From Candidatus Poseidoniaceae archaeon (GTDB lineage Archaea; Thermoplasmatota; Poseidoniia; Poseidoniales; Poseidoniaceae), in NCBI GenBank assembly GCA_028356125.1, contig JAOMTZ010000001.1, forward strand, positions 1 to 64,000: 64,000 nucleotides of DNA, in the 5' to 3' direction. Of this stretch, positions 39,285 through 50,517 are shown piece by piece. A model generated the notes under the pieces. That model was given only the letters and a program-made list of their open reading frames with translations, made no database searches and was not told the origin of the DNA. The position numbers were made by a program, and so were the translations under genes. Within the stretch, counting starts at the first letter, position 1. Each line of letters begins with the position of its first letter.

Positions 39285-40496
39285 TCACTTCTTCGCCGTT
39301 CTGTTACGTTGTAAGAACGAATCTATTCGGTCGAATGCTGTATTCAGTGTTTGTTCATCAGCCAAATATACAATCCGGATGTGTCCCGCTCCTTTCTCTG
39401 GCGAAAATCCACTTCCATGAACCACCAGTACATGCTCTTGGTGTAACAATTGTAGCACGAATTCTTTGTCGTCTTTTGACCACATTTCATCAGTGAGTCT
39501 AACGAACATGTAGAAGGCCCCACCCGGTGCTTCAACTTCTAGACCATCTATCTGAGATATTCTATCTAGACATAATTGGCGTCTCGATTGAACCTTTGAC
39601 ATATGTTTCTTCATCCAATCCTTATTGCCATTTAATCCAGCTAAATATCCTAATTGGGCAGGAGTGCTAGCACACAACCTAGAGCGCAACAAACGTTCAA
39701 TACCATCCCTGACATTGACTAAGACATTACTTGGGTCGTGAATTGCAAGGTAGCCAATTCTCCACCCAGGGGCATAGTAAACCTTTGAAACTCCGTTCAA
39801 AGAGAATACAGGTACATCTTCGGATAATGAAGCCACGGAAACTTGTTTTCCACTAAAATCAAGAGCGTCATAAATCTCATCTGCGACAATCATGCAATTT
39901 GGCCACTTTTTTGTAATGTTCAATAATTTCTGAATTTCATCAGCGCCAGCAACATTGCCAGTTGGATTATTTGGATTGATTAATACTAACAATCTGACAT
40001 CATCATCCATCTTAGATTCAATATCATCCAAATCAATAGCCCATCCATCATCAGATTTCAATGCGTACTCAATTGTCGTGGCACCATACATCTGAGGGTA
40101 TGCCATGTAAGGAGGATAGTGTGGGCCTGGTGCGAGAACTTTGTTACCTTCTTCAAGAGTTGCAGCAAAAATAATCTGTAATGCTTCTGTAACTCCGTGG
40201 CAAACATAGACATCATCACTACTACATGGCCAACCTTTTGAGGATTCATCGGCAGCAATAGCTTTTCTTAAATCGGGCATACCATATGATGGCGAGTACC
40301 CATTTTTACCATCCAGTAATGCCGTACTGTAGGCTTCAACCATGTGCCTAGGAGTTGGCAAACCAGGATATGCAATTGGATCACCGATATTCAGTTTGAT
40401 AATACTGTGACCTTCTGATTCCAGTTTTGTCGCTGGTACAACTACATCTCTAATTGCGTATTCGATTGTCGAAGCTCTAGATGATACTGGAATCAT
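39285..40496 (-). CDS. Class I/II aminotransferase (PLP)
   Basis: LNIGDPIAYPGLPTPRHMVEAY; VLINPNNPTGNVAG; SLNGVSKVYYAPGWRIGYLAI. Confidence 0.92.
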   Translation of the reverse strand: MIPVSSRASTIEYAIRDVVVPATKLESEGHSIIKLNIGDPIAYPGLPTPRHMVEAYSTALLDGKNGYSPSYGMPDLRKAIAADESSKGWPCSSDDVYVCHGVTEALQIIFAATLEEGNKVLAPGPHYPPYMAYPQMYGATTIEYALKSDDGWAIDLDDIESKMDDDVRLLVLINPNNPTGNVAGADEIQKLLNITKKWPNCMIVADEIYDALDFSGKQVSVASLSEDVPVFSLNGVSKVYYAPGWRIGYLAIHDPSNVLVNVRDGIERLLRSRLCASTPAQLGYLAGLNGNKDWMKKHMSKVQSRRQLCLDRISQIDGLEVEAPGGAFYMFVRLTDEMWSKDDKEFVLQLLHQEHVLVVHGSGFSPEKGAGHIRIVYLADEQTLNTAFDRIDSFLQRNRTAKK

Positions 40497-40960
40497 TCTA
40501 CTCCACCCATCCTACAGATTTCTTCATACTGTTCTTTTGAAACAGGTTGGACTGAAAGACGCTGTCCTCTCTGAACCAATGGCATATCATCGAGAGCAGG
40601 GTTAGCCTTGATGTCTACTAAACTAACCATTTCCATCTCCTTAACCGGCTCAATATCAACCATCATCCACCGAGGATTATCAGGAGTTGATTTCTCATCG
40701 AAGTATTTACTATTTGAGTCCCAAGAAGTGTGATCAGGATAACCCTCTCTGCTTACTTTTGCTATTCCAGCAACATGAGGTGGCTTGGTATTGGAATGAT
40801 AAAACAGTACAATGTCACCCAGTTTCAAATCATCACGCATCATGTTCCTAGCCTGATAGTTTCGCACTCCATCCCAATGAGTAGACCCATCTTCGACCAA
40901 TTGTGAAAATGGATAAACGTCGGGCTCAGACTTCATCAACCAGTATCGCACCATGTACAC
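40493..40960 (-). CDS. EVE domain protein
   Basis: YWLMKSEPDVYPFSQLVEDGSTHWDGVRNYQARNMMRDDLKLGDIVLFYHSN. Confidence 0.9.
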   Translation of the reverse strand: MYMVRYWLMKSEPDVYPFSQLVEDGSTHWDGVRNYQARNMMRDDLKLGDIVLFYHSNTKPPHVAGIAKVSREGYPDHTSWDSNSKYFDEKSTPDNPRWMMVDIEPVKEMEMVSLVDIKANPALDDMPLVQRGQRLSVQPVSKEQYEEICRMGGVE

Positions 40961-40985
40961 TCGTTAGGGTGGCATCCCTTAGAGT

Positions 40986-43931
40986 TCACCATGCGTCGCC
41001 ATGGTCTGGAATAAGAGTAGCATCTACTACATCGATGTCGCCACGTGAAGCAACACGGCCTAATCCAAGTTTACGGGCCATTGAACTGGCACCACCTGTT
41101 GAGCCAATACCTAATTCCTCAAGCAGTACAAAGATTGCAGGTAGCAATATTAGAGCACTTGCTGCTGCAATCCATAGTAGTATAATTATCACCGTAATGA
41201 ACGGTTTAATTTCAGGAATAGGAATTTGATATGCGGTTATCATCCCTAGAGTAGTAACTGTTGCCGCCTCGAAAAGAGACATCCCCGTACTCACCGTAGA
41301 ATTACGAATAGCTTCAATTCCGCCACCTAATTCACGAATACGATTCGCTATGTGAATAGAGAAATCAACCCCTACTCCTACGAGAATTGACCCAATCATG
41401 ACAGTAACCAAAGACAAAGAGACATCCATCTGCCACATCACCAACCATTGGAGAGCAACTGTTGCAATAACGGGGGCAGTAGTCCACATTGAAAACCGAA
41501 TATCCTTGAACACAATAGCCAATGTCATTAAAGTCAAAACTATTGCAAAGCCGAGTGATGACCATTGGCTTCCAACAATCATTTCATTGACTGCAATGGC
41601 TGTTGCAGCAACTCCAGTTAAATCACCAGAGTCAATATTTCCTTTATGATTACGAGATGAGAACTCATTCACTTGAGCAACTGCGTCTGAGGTTTCAGCA
41701 ACTGGAACGAAAGGCATATCGACATAAATCAGATTACGGCTGTAATCGTCAGAAATAAACAACCCTCGTGTTTCATCAGTGAGACTTGAGTAGAATACAT
41801 TTAGCAAGAATCTTTCAGCATTTTCATTTTCAGTTCCGTTAGCCCTAGGAGCTGTCAGAACTTCCCAGAAAGTTACGTCTTCAGAATACTTACGATTCAA
41901 ATATGGTTCTAAAGCATCTTTCAATTCGTCTGGAACCAATGGGTTATCTGTCAAATTCCACAATGGCGTACCGCTCAAATTCCCACCAAAACCTACTGAT
42001 TTCATTAAGAATACAATACTAACTGCTGTAGTTTGATCTATTGTATTCAACTCATTTTCTAAATCAGATATGCCGAGCAATTTCTCAACGGGTTCAGCTT
42101 CTGTAATTTCAGAATCCCCCGAAATATCACCGTGAATTAGCACCATTCCAACCTGGCCGGCATTGAAGTCGTTAGAATATTGTTTCATAGTAACCACTGA
42201 AGGCTCATTCTCTGGAGCCATACCAAGCAAATCGATATTCTCTTCAACATTCTCTTGGCCCCAATATCCAGATATAAATATCAAGACCATGAAGAAAGCA
42301 ATTACTGCTTTAGAATACTTGATAGGAACTTGAACTACTTTTTCGAATACAGGAAGAGGTGGATGCTTAGGTTTGCGTAAATCTAGAAGTAACGTAAGGT
42401 TTGGAACCATTGCCATTGTTAGAACATACACTACTACAATACCACCTGAAAGGGCAATACCTACTGTTTCAATCGGCTTCATCGGAGTGAATGTAAGGGA
42501 AATGAATCCGATAACTGTTGTTATAGCAGATAGGAATACTGCTCGCCCAGTAGAGGCTAATGATTGTCGTATTTTCTCGTCCTTAGTACCAGTCTCTTCC
42601 GCATATCTATTGGTTATGTGAAGACCATATGAAACACCCAAGGCTAACAGAATCGGACCGACGATAATTACCGTCATGGTCACCTCATAACCCGTATAAC
42701 CCATTATTCCAAGAGTACAGAAAACCGAACACAATGTCGGCAGACCTGCAATTACTACTACCTTGAACCCCTGTACTGGTCTCCAAGAACCAGTCTGAAG
42801 GACATCAGAGTGGAAAACGAATAGTCCAAGTGCTACTAGCACAATCGCTAGTGGGAAGATTTGCCAAAACAGTTTGAATGAAAACTCAGTCACTGCATTC
42901 GTAATTGGAACTGGACCTGTTAATGTCATAGATACACCAAGGTCTTCCCAGTTACACAAATCTGCACCAATAGGATCTCCGTTTTGATCGAACTCACAAG
43001 GGCGCTCTTCCTTGGAGATATTATCGAGGATTTGTTGAGTTTTCTCAATTACTTCTTTGGCCGTCTTAGTTTCATCAACTGCAATAATAATTACTGCTTT
43101 ATCTAGGAATCCATCGTCATCGGTATCTCTTGATAATTTGTCTAAACCAGGAGATGGTGTCCCATCATCTTCGTACATTTCGTTAACTATTGTATCGATA
43201 GTAGTCTGTGATGGTATACTGTAATTACCCCAAATAGGGTCAGCAAAATCAAGAATATCTTTTGCAATGTCGCCTGCATCTTGACCTACACAATTATCTT
43301 CATTGGGGGGGCAAATTACCGAGACTAGTTCATCAATAAATGCGTCTTGAACTCGAGGGACACTAGAGTTGACTTCCTTTACCACAGTTGAAAGTGATAA
43401 TGCGTATATTACGTCGTCGGTAGGGTCTGAAAGTCTTGGATTTAATTTATTCTCGACATACGACATCTCTTGTAATATTCTACGATCATCTATGGGTTTC
43501 TCGGGAGAATCAATGTAAATGATCATTACATTCGTGGACCAATTTTCTTCGACCTCCCTTATTGTCTCTAGAACCGGGGAGCCTTCTGGCAAGTAAACAT
43601 CCAAATCTCCATTGACGTTAAGTGAAGGTTCATCTCCTGGTTTCAACGAAGTTCCATCTACGAAACCTGAGTGATATGCAAAGAAAACAGAAGCTAGAAG
43701 ACAGATTGTAACCATGAAAATTGGAAATTTGGTTAGGATACCAGTTGCACCATGCTTTTGCCATTCTCGCTGTAGTGATTTTGGAGCATCTAAAACCGCA
43801 TCAAGAGCCTTGCGAGCATCCCAATCTTTCACTCTACTGCTTAGTTTTTCTTGGCCATGGCCGACTATTCGAGAAAGACGGTTTTGAAGTGGAGACGTGT
43901 CTTCGCCTGACTTTGAATCATCTTTCGACAT
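40986..43931 (-). CDS. RND/MMPL-family transporter (patched-like)
   Basis: Two repeated six-TM sensor-like blocks (VTMTVIIVGPILLALGVSYGLHITNRYAEE and LVTVMIGSILVGVGVDFSIHIANRIREL). Confidence 0.88.
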   Translation of the reverse strand: MSKDDSKSGEDTSPLQNRLSRIVGHGQEKLSSRVKDWDARKALDAVLDAPKSLQREWQKHGATGILTKFPIFMVTICLLASVFFAYHSGFVDGTSLKPGDEPSLNVNGDLDVYLPEGSPVLETIREVEENWSTNVMIIYIDSPEKPIDDRRILQEMSYVENKLNPRLSDPTDDVIYALSLSTVVKEVNSSVPRVQDAFIDELVSVICPPNEDNCVGQDAGDIAKDILDFADPIWGNYSIPSQTTIDTIVNEMYEDDGTPSPGLDKLSRDTDDDGFLDKAVIIIAVDETKTAKEVIEKTQQILDNISKEERPCEFDQNGDPIGADLCNWEDLGVSMTLTGPVPITNAVTEFSFKLFWQIFPLAIVLVALGLFVFHSDVLQTGSWRPVQGFKVVVIAGLPTLCSVFCTLGIMGYTGYEVTMTVIIVGPILLALGVSYGLHITNRYAEETGTKDEKIRQSLASTGRAVFLSAITTVIGFISLTFTPMKPIETVGIALSGGIVVVYVLTMAMVPNLTLLLDLRKPKHPPLPVFEKVVQVPIKYSKAVIAFFMVLIFISGYWGQENVEENIDLLGMAPENEPSVVTMKQYSNDFNAGQVGMVLIHGDISGDSEITEAEPVEKLLGISDLENELNTIDQTTAVSIVFLMKSVGFGGNLSGTPLWNLTDNPLVPDELKDALEPYLNRKYSEDVTFWEVLTAPRANGTENENAERFLLNVFYSSLTDETRGLFISDDYSRNLIYVDMPFVPVAETSDAVAQVNEFSSRNHKGNIDSGDLTGVAATAIAVNEMIVGSQWSSLGFAIVLTLMTLAIVFKDIRFSMWTTAPVIATVALQWLVMWQMDVSLSLVTVMIGSILVGVGVDFSIHIANRIRELGGGIEAIRNSTVSTGMSLFEAATVTTLGMITAYQIPIPEIKPFITVIIILLWIAAASALILLPAIFVLLEELGIGSTGGASSMARKLGLGRVASRGDIDVVDATLIPDHGDAW

Positions 43932-44079
43932 GGTGGCCCCCAGTACCCCGTCGGGTCTAGACCATTTGAAAGCATACCCATCAAGTGTTCAATTTTTAGC
44001 CATCCAATCACTTCAAAGGTAGATGCCACGACGCCGGGCCGGACCTGTGAGGATAACGCATTCAGGGCCGGTGAGCAAC

Positions 44080-46548
44080 ATGCCATCTCCTAGACTAAAC
44101 GACAAACGCTGGTCAATCGACCTAGAAAAGAGAATTCAAGAAGAACACTATGCTGATGAAGAAGTATATTCTAAGCGGTATGGGTTTAATCCAGATTCCG
44201 GTAAAGAGATATTTGTAATCGACACACCTCCCCCTTACCCAAGTGGAACTTGGCATATAGGTGCGGTTGCTCAATACAGCATGATTGACGTCATTGCCAG
44301 GTCTCAGAGATTACTAGGCAAGGAAGTTAAATTCCCATGGGGAGTTGACCGTAACGGGATAAATGTTGAATTCACAGTTGAAAAGAATACCAAGAGGAAG
44401 ATGAAGACATATGATCGTGCAGAATTCCTAAAGTTGTGTGAGGAAACTATTGAAGAGTTCACTCAATCCATGCGAAACACTGCTCGAAGAGTTGGGTTAT
44501 CAATGGATTTTGCCAACGAGTATCTAACAGATGCTCCAAATTATAGGATGGTTACTCAAACCATTTTTACAGAATTGTTCAAACGTGGAGCAATTGTAGA
44601 AGATTTACGACCTAATATTTACGACCCTGTAGAAGGAACCACAATCGCAGATGCTGAAGTTGAGCGTCTACAAAGAAGGACCAAACTTGTAGATGTCAAA
44701 TGGCGAACTGAAGATGGTGAAGAGCTGATTATTTCTACTACTCGACCAGAATTGATTTGTGCTTGCGGAATTGTTGTCGTTCACCCTGATGATGAAAGAT
44801 ACCAGCACTTGATTGGGAAGAAAGCAATGTTACCAATCCCTGTAGAAGGTAGAGAGATTAGTGTGGAAATCGCCACTCATCCGTCCGTGAAGAGTGAATT
44901 CGGTTCAGGCATACTGATGGTTTGTTCATTCGGTGACCAGAATGACGTTGCTGTATTCAGAGAACTGGGGCTAACGCCTTTCCAAGCAATTGATCTTGAT
45001 GGATGCATGACTGATATCGCTGGCCCATTTGCTAGTATGAAAGTGTCAGAAGCACGTAAAGCTGTTATCGAATACCTCGAATCTGAAGACAAGATCTATC
45101 AGATAGTTGAGAAAGAGCAAGAAGTTCCTGTTTCAGAGAGAGGTAAAAACCCTGTTGAAATTATTTTGCTAAAAGAATGGTATGTTAGGCAGACACACAT
45201 GCAAGATAGAATCAGTGAGTTATCAGATGAAATCGAATTCCACCCACCAAGAAACAAACAATTCCTCCTAGATTGGATGGAGAATATCTCAATCGATTGG
45301 CCAATAAGTAGGAGGCGCTGGTACCATACAGAGATTCCAATTTGGTATGCAGATAATGGTTCTAAAATTATCTGTGCACCTTCTGGAATGTATGTACAGC
45401 CATGGTGTCAATCACCTCCTGATAACAGCGAAGTATTAGACAGAGAAACTAGAGAAGTGTTAGGAACTTATTCTGAGTTGAAAAAAGATCTTAATGATAT
45501 TGTGGGAGAAGAAAAGGTGTTCGATACTTGGATGGATTCTAGCAATTCAAACCTATTCGTTTCAGGTTATCTAAATGACATGGACACATTCGAAAAAGCA
45601 TTCCCAACAGCGATTCGACCTCAAGGTAAAGAAATCGTTAGAACATGGCTTTATTACACCTTATTGAAGAGTGCTCTTCTATTGGACAAACCTGGATTCA
45701 AGCATGTATGGATTGACGGCTTAGGAATGGATCCGTGGGGCAGAAAGATGTCAAAATCCCTGGGTAATGGGATTGATGCAGACAGCGTTCTGGAATGTGG
45801 AGCAGGTGGCAGAACTGGGTCATGGAGAGTCAAAGGCCCGGATAAGAGTGTTCAACTAAAGGCGAATAAAATTGGTTCGGAATGTTTCCGACTATGGAAA
45901 GCATGTGACGCACAAGTCGGGGATGACTTCCAAATTAACCCTGAGGAAATTGAAGCTAAATATTTCGGTGTACTAACAAAATTATTCAATGTTGCAAGAT
46001 TTGCAAGCCAATTTGAAAACCCAGAACATCTAGATACCGTCCCTGCAGATTTGTCTGTTGAAGATAGATGGATTCTAGCAGAATTCGCTAGTACCATGGA
46101 AAAGGTGGAAAAGGGTTGGGCTGAACTTGACATTTACACTGCAACCCAAGCACTCAAGACCTTCGGAACGGGAGTATTACCAAGTCATTGGTTGGAAATG
46201 TCGAAGTCTAGATTGTATGATGACGACATTAATGCTGCATGGACCATACATCGAATTGTTAGAGATTTAATGGCTGCGTTATCTCCTGTATGTCCATTCT
46301 TCACTCACCACATTTCAAACACACTTTATGGAGAAAGCGCAGTAGATGTTAGAGAATTCCCAGTTCGAACTCCGAATGATGACGAACTTAGAGCACTAAC
46401 GAATGCAATAGAGGAGTTCAACGGTGCAACCTGGAGAACTAAGAAAGAATCTGGATTGTCACTCAATGCCCCTATTTCCGGCATTGAAATACCTGATGAA
46501 CTTAGTGAATTCAAATCAATATTGACTCAGATGCACAAGTTGGAATAA
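44080..46548 (+). CDS. valS: Valyl-tRNA synthetase
   Basis: PPPYPSGTWHIGA; GSGILMVCSFGDQNDV; GRKMSKSLGNGID; start placed at MPSPRLNDKRW. Confidence 0.9.
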   Translation: MPSPRLNDKRWSIDLEKRIQEEHYADEEVYSKRYGFNPDSGKEIFVIDTPPPYPSGTWHIGAVAQYSMIDVIARSQRLLGKEVKFPWGVDRNGINVEFTVEKNTKRKMKTYDRAEFLKLCEETIEEFTQSMRNTARRVGLSMDFANEYLTDAPNYRMVTQTIFTELFKRGAIVEDLRPNIYDPVEGTTIADAEVERLQRRTKLVDVKWRTEDGEELIISTTRPELICACGIVVVHPDDERYQHLIGKKAMLPIPVEGREISVEIATHPSVKSEFGSGILMVCSFGDQNDVAVFRELGLTPFQAIDLDGCMTDIAGPFASMKVSEARKAVIEYLESEDKIYQIVEKEQEVPVSERGKNPVEIILLKEWYVRQTHMQDRISELSDEIEFHPPRNKQFLLDWMENISIDWPISRRRWYHTEIPIWYADNGSKIICAPSGMYVQPWCQSPPDNSEVLDRETREVLGTYSELKKDLNDIVGEEKVFDTWMDSSNSNLFVSGYLNDMDTFEKAFPTAIRPQGKEIVRTWLYYTLLKSALLLDKPGFKHVWIDGLGMDPWGRKMSKSLGNGIDADSVLECGAGGRTGSWRVKGPDKSVQLKANKIGSECFRLWKACDAQVGDDFQINPEEIEAKYFGVLTKLFNVARFASQFENPEHLDTVPADLSVEDRWILAEFASTMEKVEKGWAELDIYTATQALKTFGTGVLPSHWLEMSKSRLYDDDINAAWTIHRIVRDLMAALSPVCPFFTHHISNTLYGESAVDVREFPVRTPNDDELRALTNAIEEFNGATWRTKKESGLSLNAPISGIEIPDELSEFKSILTQMHKLE

Positions 46549-47649
46549 TCACTCATCAAAATCTAATGTAGATTGTCTCGACGAGGGCATTTCCAAATTC
46601 CCGAGCCTAAAGCCTACCAAGCGTATAGGTCTCTCAAGGTCTGCATTTTCTGCAAACAAGCCGTTTGCTAGGCGCATGAACACGGTTTCATCGTCCATTG
46701 CAACTGGTATAGAACGCCCATGCGTGTGGGTTTCAAAACCTTGGTACCGTATTTTGACTTCGCCCAATCTCCCAGCAACACCCATATCTTTGGCCCGGTG
46801 AATTACCTTGTTTACCAAGAGTGATAACTGTGCCAAAACTACTTCACAGTCCGTCTGGTCTACTTCGAAAGTATACTCTTTACCTACTGATTTACGACTT
46901 CGAAGTGGACTAACATCATCACTGGATTCTCCATCAATTACTCGCATCATCCATGATGCGAACCTTTCTGAAGTGAATCTTGAAAGTGCGATCTCTCCAT
47001 TTTCAGCAGCATCTGATACGGTTGTTATCCCCCATTCAGCAAGCCTTGTAGCTGTTTTAGGCCCAATTCCAGGAACTTCTCTAACTGAACGCCCATCAAA
47101 AAAAGATACAATCTCATCTGGCATTGTTCGATGAATACCTGCTGGTTTATTCTCTTCACTCCCCATCTTTGCTAGAATGCGTGTAGGTCCAATACCGAAT
47201 GAAGTTGATAGCCCTAAATCATCCATTATTTTTGATTGAATTTGATGTGTCAATGCTAGTGCAGTATCCCAATCGCCGTCACAATATTCTGTGACATCCA
47301 GATAAGCCTCATCGATACTAGCTTGCTCAAAACGGTCAGCAGACTCAGATAATATAGCCATGACTTTACGACTAGCACGTGAATACAAGCCTCTAGTGGA
47401 TTTGAGATAATGCCCATTACCATGTGGAGGACCCGGACATCTTCTCCAAGCCTCGCTGATGGCCATTGCAGACCTTACACCATATTTCCTTGCAGCATAA
47501 TTACAGGTTGAAACAATTCCTCTACCTTTACCTGATTTGGGGTCAGAACCAAGAATTAACGGAATTTCCGGGTCTAAATTATGATGCAGTGTTTCAACTG
47601 ATGCATAGAAAGCGTCGAGGTCACAGTGGATGATTATCCTAGACGCCAT
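46549..47649 (-). CDS. dinB: DNA polymerase IV (Y-family)
   Basis: IIIHCDLDAFYASVE; ASIDEAYLDVTE; SFGIGPTRILAKMGSEENKPAGIH. Confidence 0.95.
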   Translation of the reverse strand: MASRIIIHCDLDAFYASVETLHHNLDPEIPLILGSDPKSGKGRGIVSTCNYAARKYGVRSAMAISEAWRRCPGPPHGNGHYLKSTRGLYSRASRKVMAILSESADRFEQASIDEAYLDVTEYCDGDWDTALALTHQIQSKIMDDLGLSTSFGIGPTRILAKMGSEENKPAGIHRTMPDEIVSFFDGRSVREVPGIGPKTATRLAEWGITTVSDAAENGEIALSRFTSERFASWMMRVIDGESSDDVSPLRSRKSVGKEYTFEVDQTDCEVVLAQLSLLVNKVIHRAKDMGVAGRLGEVKIRYQGFETHTHGRSIPVAMDDETVFMRLANGLFAENADLERPIRLVGFRLGNLEMPSSRQSTLDFDE

Positions 47650-47726
47650 GCTACAACTGCATAGTCGAAGGTTTTTGAATAACGCGAAACCAATGCTTTG
47701 ATGAATGAGTTCTTCATAAGGGTTTC

Positions 47727-48317
47727 ATGCCTCCAATCAAACCCATACTAACCGGAGTGGTAGGGTTACTGATTTTGGCGTCATTGATTGGATATTCCGG
47801 TGAGAATGTGATAGATAATGTTCCCAAACCAGATGCGGGACTGTGTGGTGTAACAAAAGAAGCATATTCAGACGTTCCGGGGTCTGGTGCACTACTCGAT
47901 ATTGACGTTGATGTCACATGGGATGATAACACAGTGTGGATTGGAATTATTGATGTCGAGACATATGATTCTCTTGACAAATTAGGTGGGAACAGTGATG
48001 GTGAATTAGTTTCTTGTGAGAGTAAGATAGAATTTATCGCCGGCGGGCCTGATTCTGGAGAGGATTCTATGTTTACCTGGGTTCCAAGTGGTGATGAGTT
48101 CCACATCATGATTGGCTCATTGGAAGAAGCCGAAGATGATGATGAAGATGACGACGATGACATCTGGCCACTTCCCGAAGAAGTGGAAGGGCTTTCATTC
48201 ATTGACGAGTTCAATGTGACTGTAAATTACGATGCATCGGGTGGCTGGGGGACAATTATGCTACTGTTTTTGATAGAAATTGGATTAGTATATTCCACTG
48301 CACTTAATAGACGCTGA
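47727..48317 (+). CDS. Hypothetical acidic membrane protein
   Basis: N- and C-terminal hydrophobic segments flanking an acidic region EEAEDDDEDDDDDIW. Confidence 0.7.
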   Translation: MPPIKPILTGVVGLLILASLIGYSGENVIDNVPKPDAGLCGVTKEAYSDVPGSGALLDIDVDVTWDDNTVWIGIIDVETYDSLDKLGGNSDGELVSCESKIEFIAGGPDSGEDSMFTWVPSGDEFHIMIGSLEEAEDDDEDDDDDIWPLPEEVEGLSFIDEFNVTVNYDASGGWGTIMLLFLIEIGLVYSTALNRR

Positions 48318-49295
48318 TCAGAGATATTTGCCATTGACCAAAGTGCTAGGTTGCTTACCGTTCAGACCAGCAATTACTGCATCTGCAATGTCAAAACCTA
48401 CTCTACGTTGGGCTTCCATTGTTGCAGCTCCAATATGTGGAGTACCGTGGAAATTATCATGTTTCACCAATAAGTTGTCAGCAGAGACTGGCTCGATTTC
48501 GAATACATCCAATGCAGCACTAGTAATAACTCCACTTTCAAGAGCATCAAGTAGTGCTAATTCATCTATAATTCCACCTCTAGCGCAATTCACAATATGA
48601 TTGCCGCATTGAATTCCACCTTGTTTCCCTGGCATCATTTTCATACGGCTTTCATTAACAAGGTGGTGAGTCTCTTCAGTCAAATTGCAATGTACAGAAA
48701 TGTGAGTACAGGTCTGGAAAAGAGTATCTACTTTCTTGTGCAAATAGGCACCTTGAGATTTGGCCACTTTAGGAGGAAGGTAAGGATCGTAAGTATGAAT
48801 CTCCATTCCCAGTGCTTGAGCAACTTTAGCAACGCCCTGGGCAATTCTACCAAAGCCGATTAATCCAAGACACTTACCAGAAAGCTCCGTACCTTTCATC
48901 TCCTTTTTCTCCCATTTCCCGCCACGAAGACCTCGGTCTGCTTTAGCGATATGTCGTAAAGAAGAGAGGAGGTGTCCAACTGTCAGTTCAACTACAGATT
49001 GTGTAGATGCATTCGGAGCATTGACCACCATAATACCCGCTTTACCTGCCGCCTCAAGGTCGATATTATCGACTCCAACACCGGCTCTACCGATAACACT
49101 TAAATTGCCACTTGCAGCGATTATTTCTGCTGATAATTTCGTGGCACTTCTGACAATAATAGCATCGAACTTATTGAGTGCACCAGAGAGTAGTTCTTCA
49201 TGTTCAATGAAACCAAGAACAACATCATGTCCCCCTTTTTCTAGTCGAAGGACTGCTTCAGGGGCCATGCCGTCGGTAACAGCAATTCGGGCCAT
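48318..49295 (-). CDS. serA: D-3-phosphoglycerate dehydrogenase-like, short form
   Basis: GRAGVGVDNIDLEAAGKAGIMVVNAPNASTQSVVEL; GKCLGLIGFGRIAQGVAKVAQALGM; NCARGGIIDELALLDAL. Confidence 0.9.
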   Translation of the reverse strand: MARIAVTDGMAPEAVLRLEKGGHDVVLGFIEHEELLSGALNKFDAIIVRSATKLSAEIIAASGNLSVIGRAGVGVDNIDLEAAGKAGIMVVNAPNASTQSVVELTVGHLLSSLRHIAKADRGLRGGKWEKKEMKGTELSGKCLGLIGFGRIAQGVAKVAQALGMEIHTYDPYLPPKVAKSQGAYLHKKVDTLFQTCTHISVHCNLTEETHHLVNESRMKMMPGKQGGIQCGNHIVNCARGGIIDELALLDALESGVITSAALDVFEIEPVSADNLLVKHDNFHGTPHIGAATMEAQRRVGFDIADAVIAGLNGKQPSTLVNGKYL

Positions 49296-49359
49296 TAATT
49301 GGTCTACAACCTAAGCCCCTCCATGAACATTCTTGAGGGAGAGGCCTTCTCGCAGCAAC

Positions 49360-50517
49360 ATGGCCTCATCATTTGACGTTGAGAACTTGTTGTGGGCCAT
49401 AGGTATTCTAGCACTTCCGTTGCTCCTTGCACTACCTGCAAAACTACTCTACCAAACTGTAATTCTAGGAGTTGGCCCTGCTGAAAGGACTTATCGTGGA
49501 ACAGTTCAGAAGATTCTTGATTCTGGTATGCAAGTTGAACAATTCAGAGGGGTTTTAGACGACGAAGCGCGTCGTTTAGGAATAAAGCCAGGTAGAGCAA
49601 AATTGAATGAAACCGACCTCCTATATCCGCTTTCATTAACTCATTTTTTACTAACTCCAATGATATTCATATTACCGATTATCGGAATCATATCACTACC
49701 CATAATCATTCTTGGCATCCCAGTATTGTACGCATTAGAAGTAATTCTAATTCGCCGAAGAGTTTTGATCAATATGATAAAGTTACTAGAGACGTGGTTT
49801 GGCAAACAGGTGATACACATTCCTGATGCAGGTTACGAGCACTGTAGTAATGATGCTAAAGTGCTGGATGCATCGAATATTGCTGTTCATTTCCATAAAG
49901 TTCCGAGAGTAGTTTTCTTAGGTCTATTTTCTTGGTTAATAATACACTGGACACTAAGGCTAGATTCAATAATTGTTGAGTTCGTACTTTCCGGACTGTT
50001 CTATATTCTATTACTTGGAATTGTAGGAATAATTGCAACTGCACTGGAATCAAACCTAGTCTTGGTAGACCCTGCCAGAGGTAGAATTATTCCGATTGCT
50101 GATTGGTTGGACTCAATGCTTACTCCAATTGTAGGGCTTGGTCTACTATTCTTATTGGGAAGAGATTTGATGTCAGAAGCAAGGGATGGTGGCAACACCG
50201 TTCTATTTTCTGCTACTGTATTGATGGTATTATACTGTGCAACAGCAGTCGGAATGACATTCCAATGGGGTTATACTTGGTGGCATGGTAAATCTGTTCG
50301 AAAACAATTTGAAGCACAAGCCATTGACAAACTAAACCCTCAGTCATATGATTTGACAAGGAACAGAGGACGTATACAATTGAATGTGCGTTGTACAATG
50401 GCAGAGAGGCTTTCAAGTGAGATAGCACCTGGAAAAAACTTGACTTTCAAAGACTTAGATAATTTACCATCTGCACGTGAAGGAGTTTTGAAAAACCCGC
50501 AGAACCCTCTTGATTAA
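49360..50517 (+). CDS. Hypothetical polytopic membrane protein
   Basis: Complete ORF with several hydrophobic segments; no family recognised. Confidence 0.75.
   Translation: MASSFDVENLLWAIGILALPLLLALPAKLLYQTVILGVGPAERTYRGTVQKILDSGMQVEQFRGVLDDEARRLGIKPGRAKLNETDLLYPLSLTHFLLTPMIFILPIIGIISLPIIILGIPVLYALEVILIRRRVLINMIKLLETWFGKQVIHIPDAGYEHCSNDAKVLDASNIAVHFHKVPRVVFLGLFSWLIIHWTLRLDSIIVEFVLSGLFYILLLGIVGIIATALESNLVLVDPARGRIIPIADWLDSMLTPIVGLGLLFLLGRDLMSEARDGGNTVLFSATVLMVLYCATAVGMTFQWGYTWWHGKSVRKQFEAQAIDKLNPQSYDLTRNRGRIQLNVRCTMAERLSSEIAPGKNLTFKDLDNLPSAREGVLKNPQNPLD

Noticed and set aside
47714-48214. Ser-rich 166-aa minus ORF
   Set aside because: Shadow of the acidic plus-strand membrane protein (GAT/GAC read as ATC/GTC, TCA/TCT).
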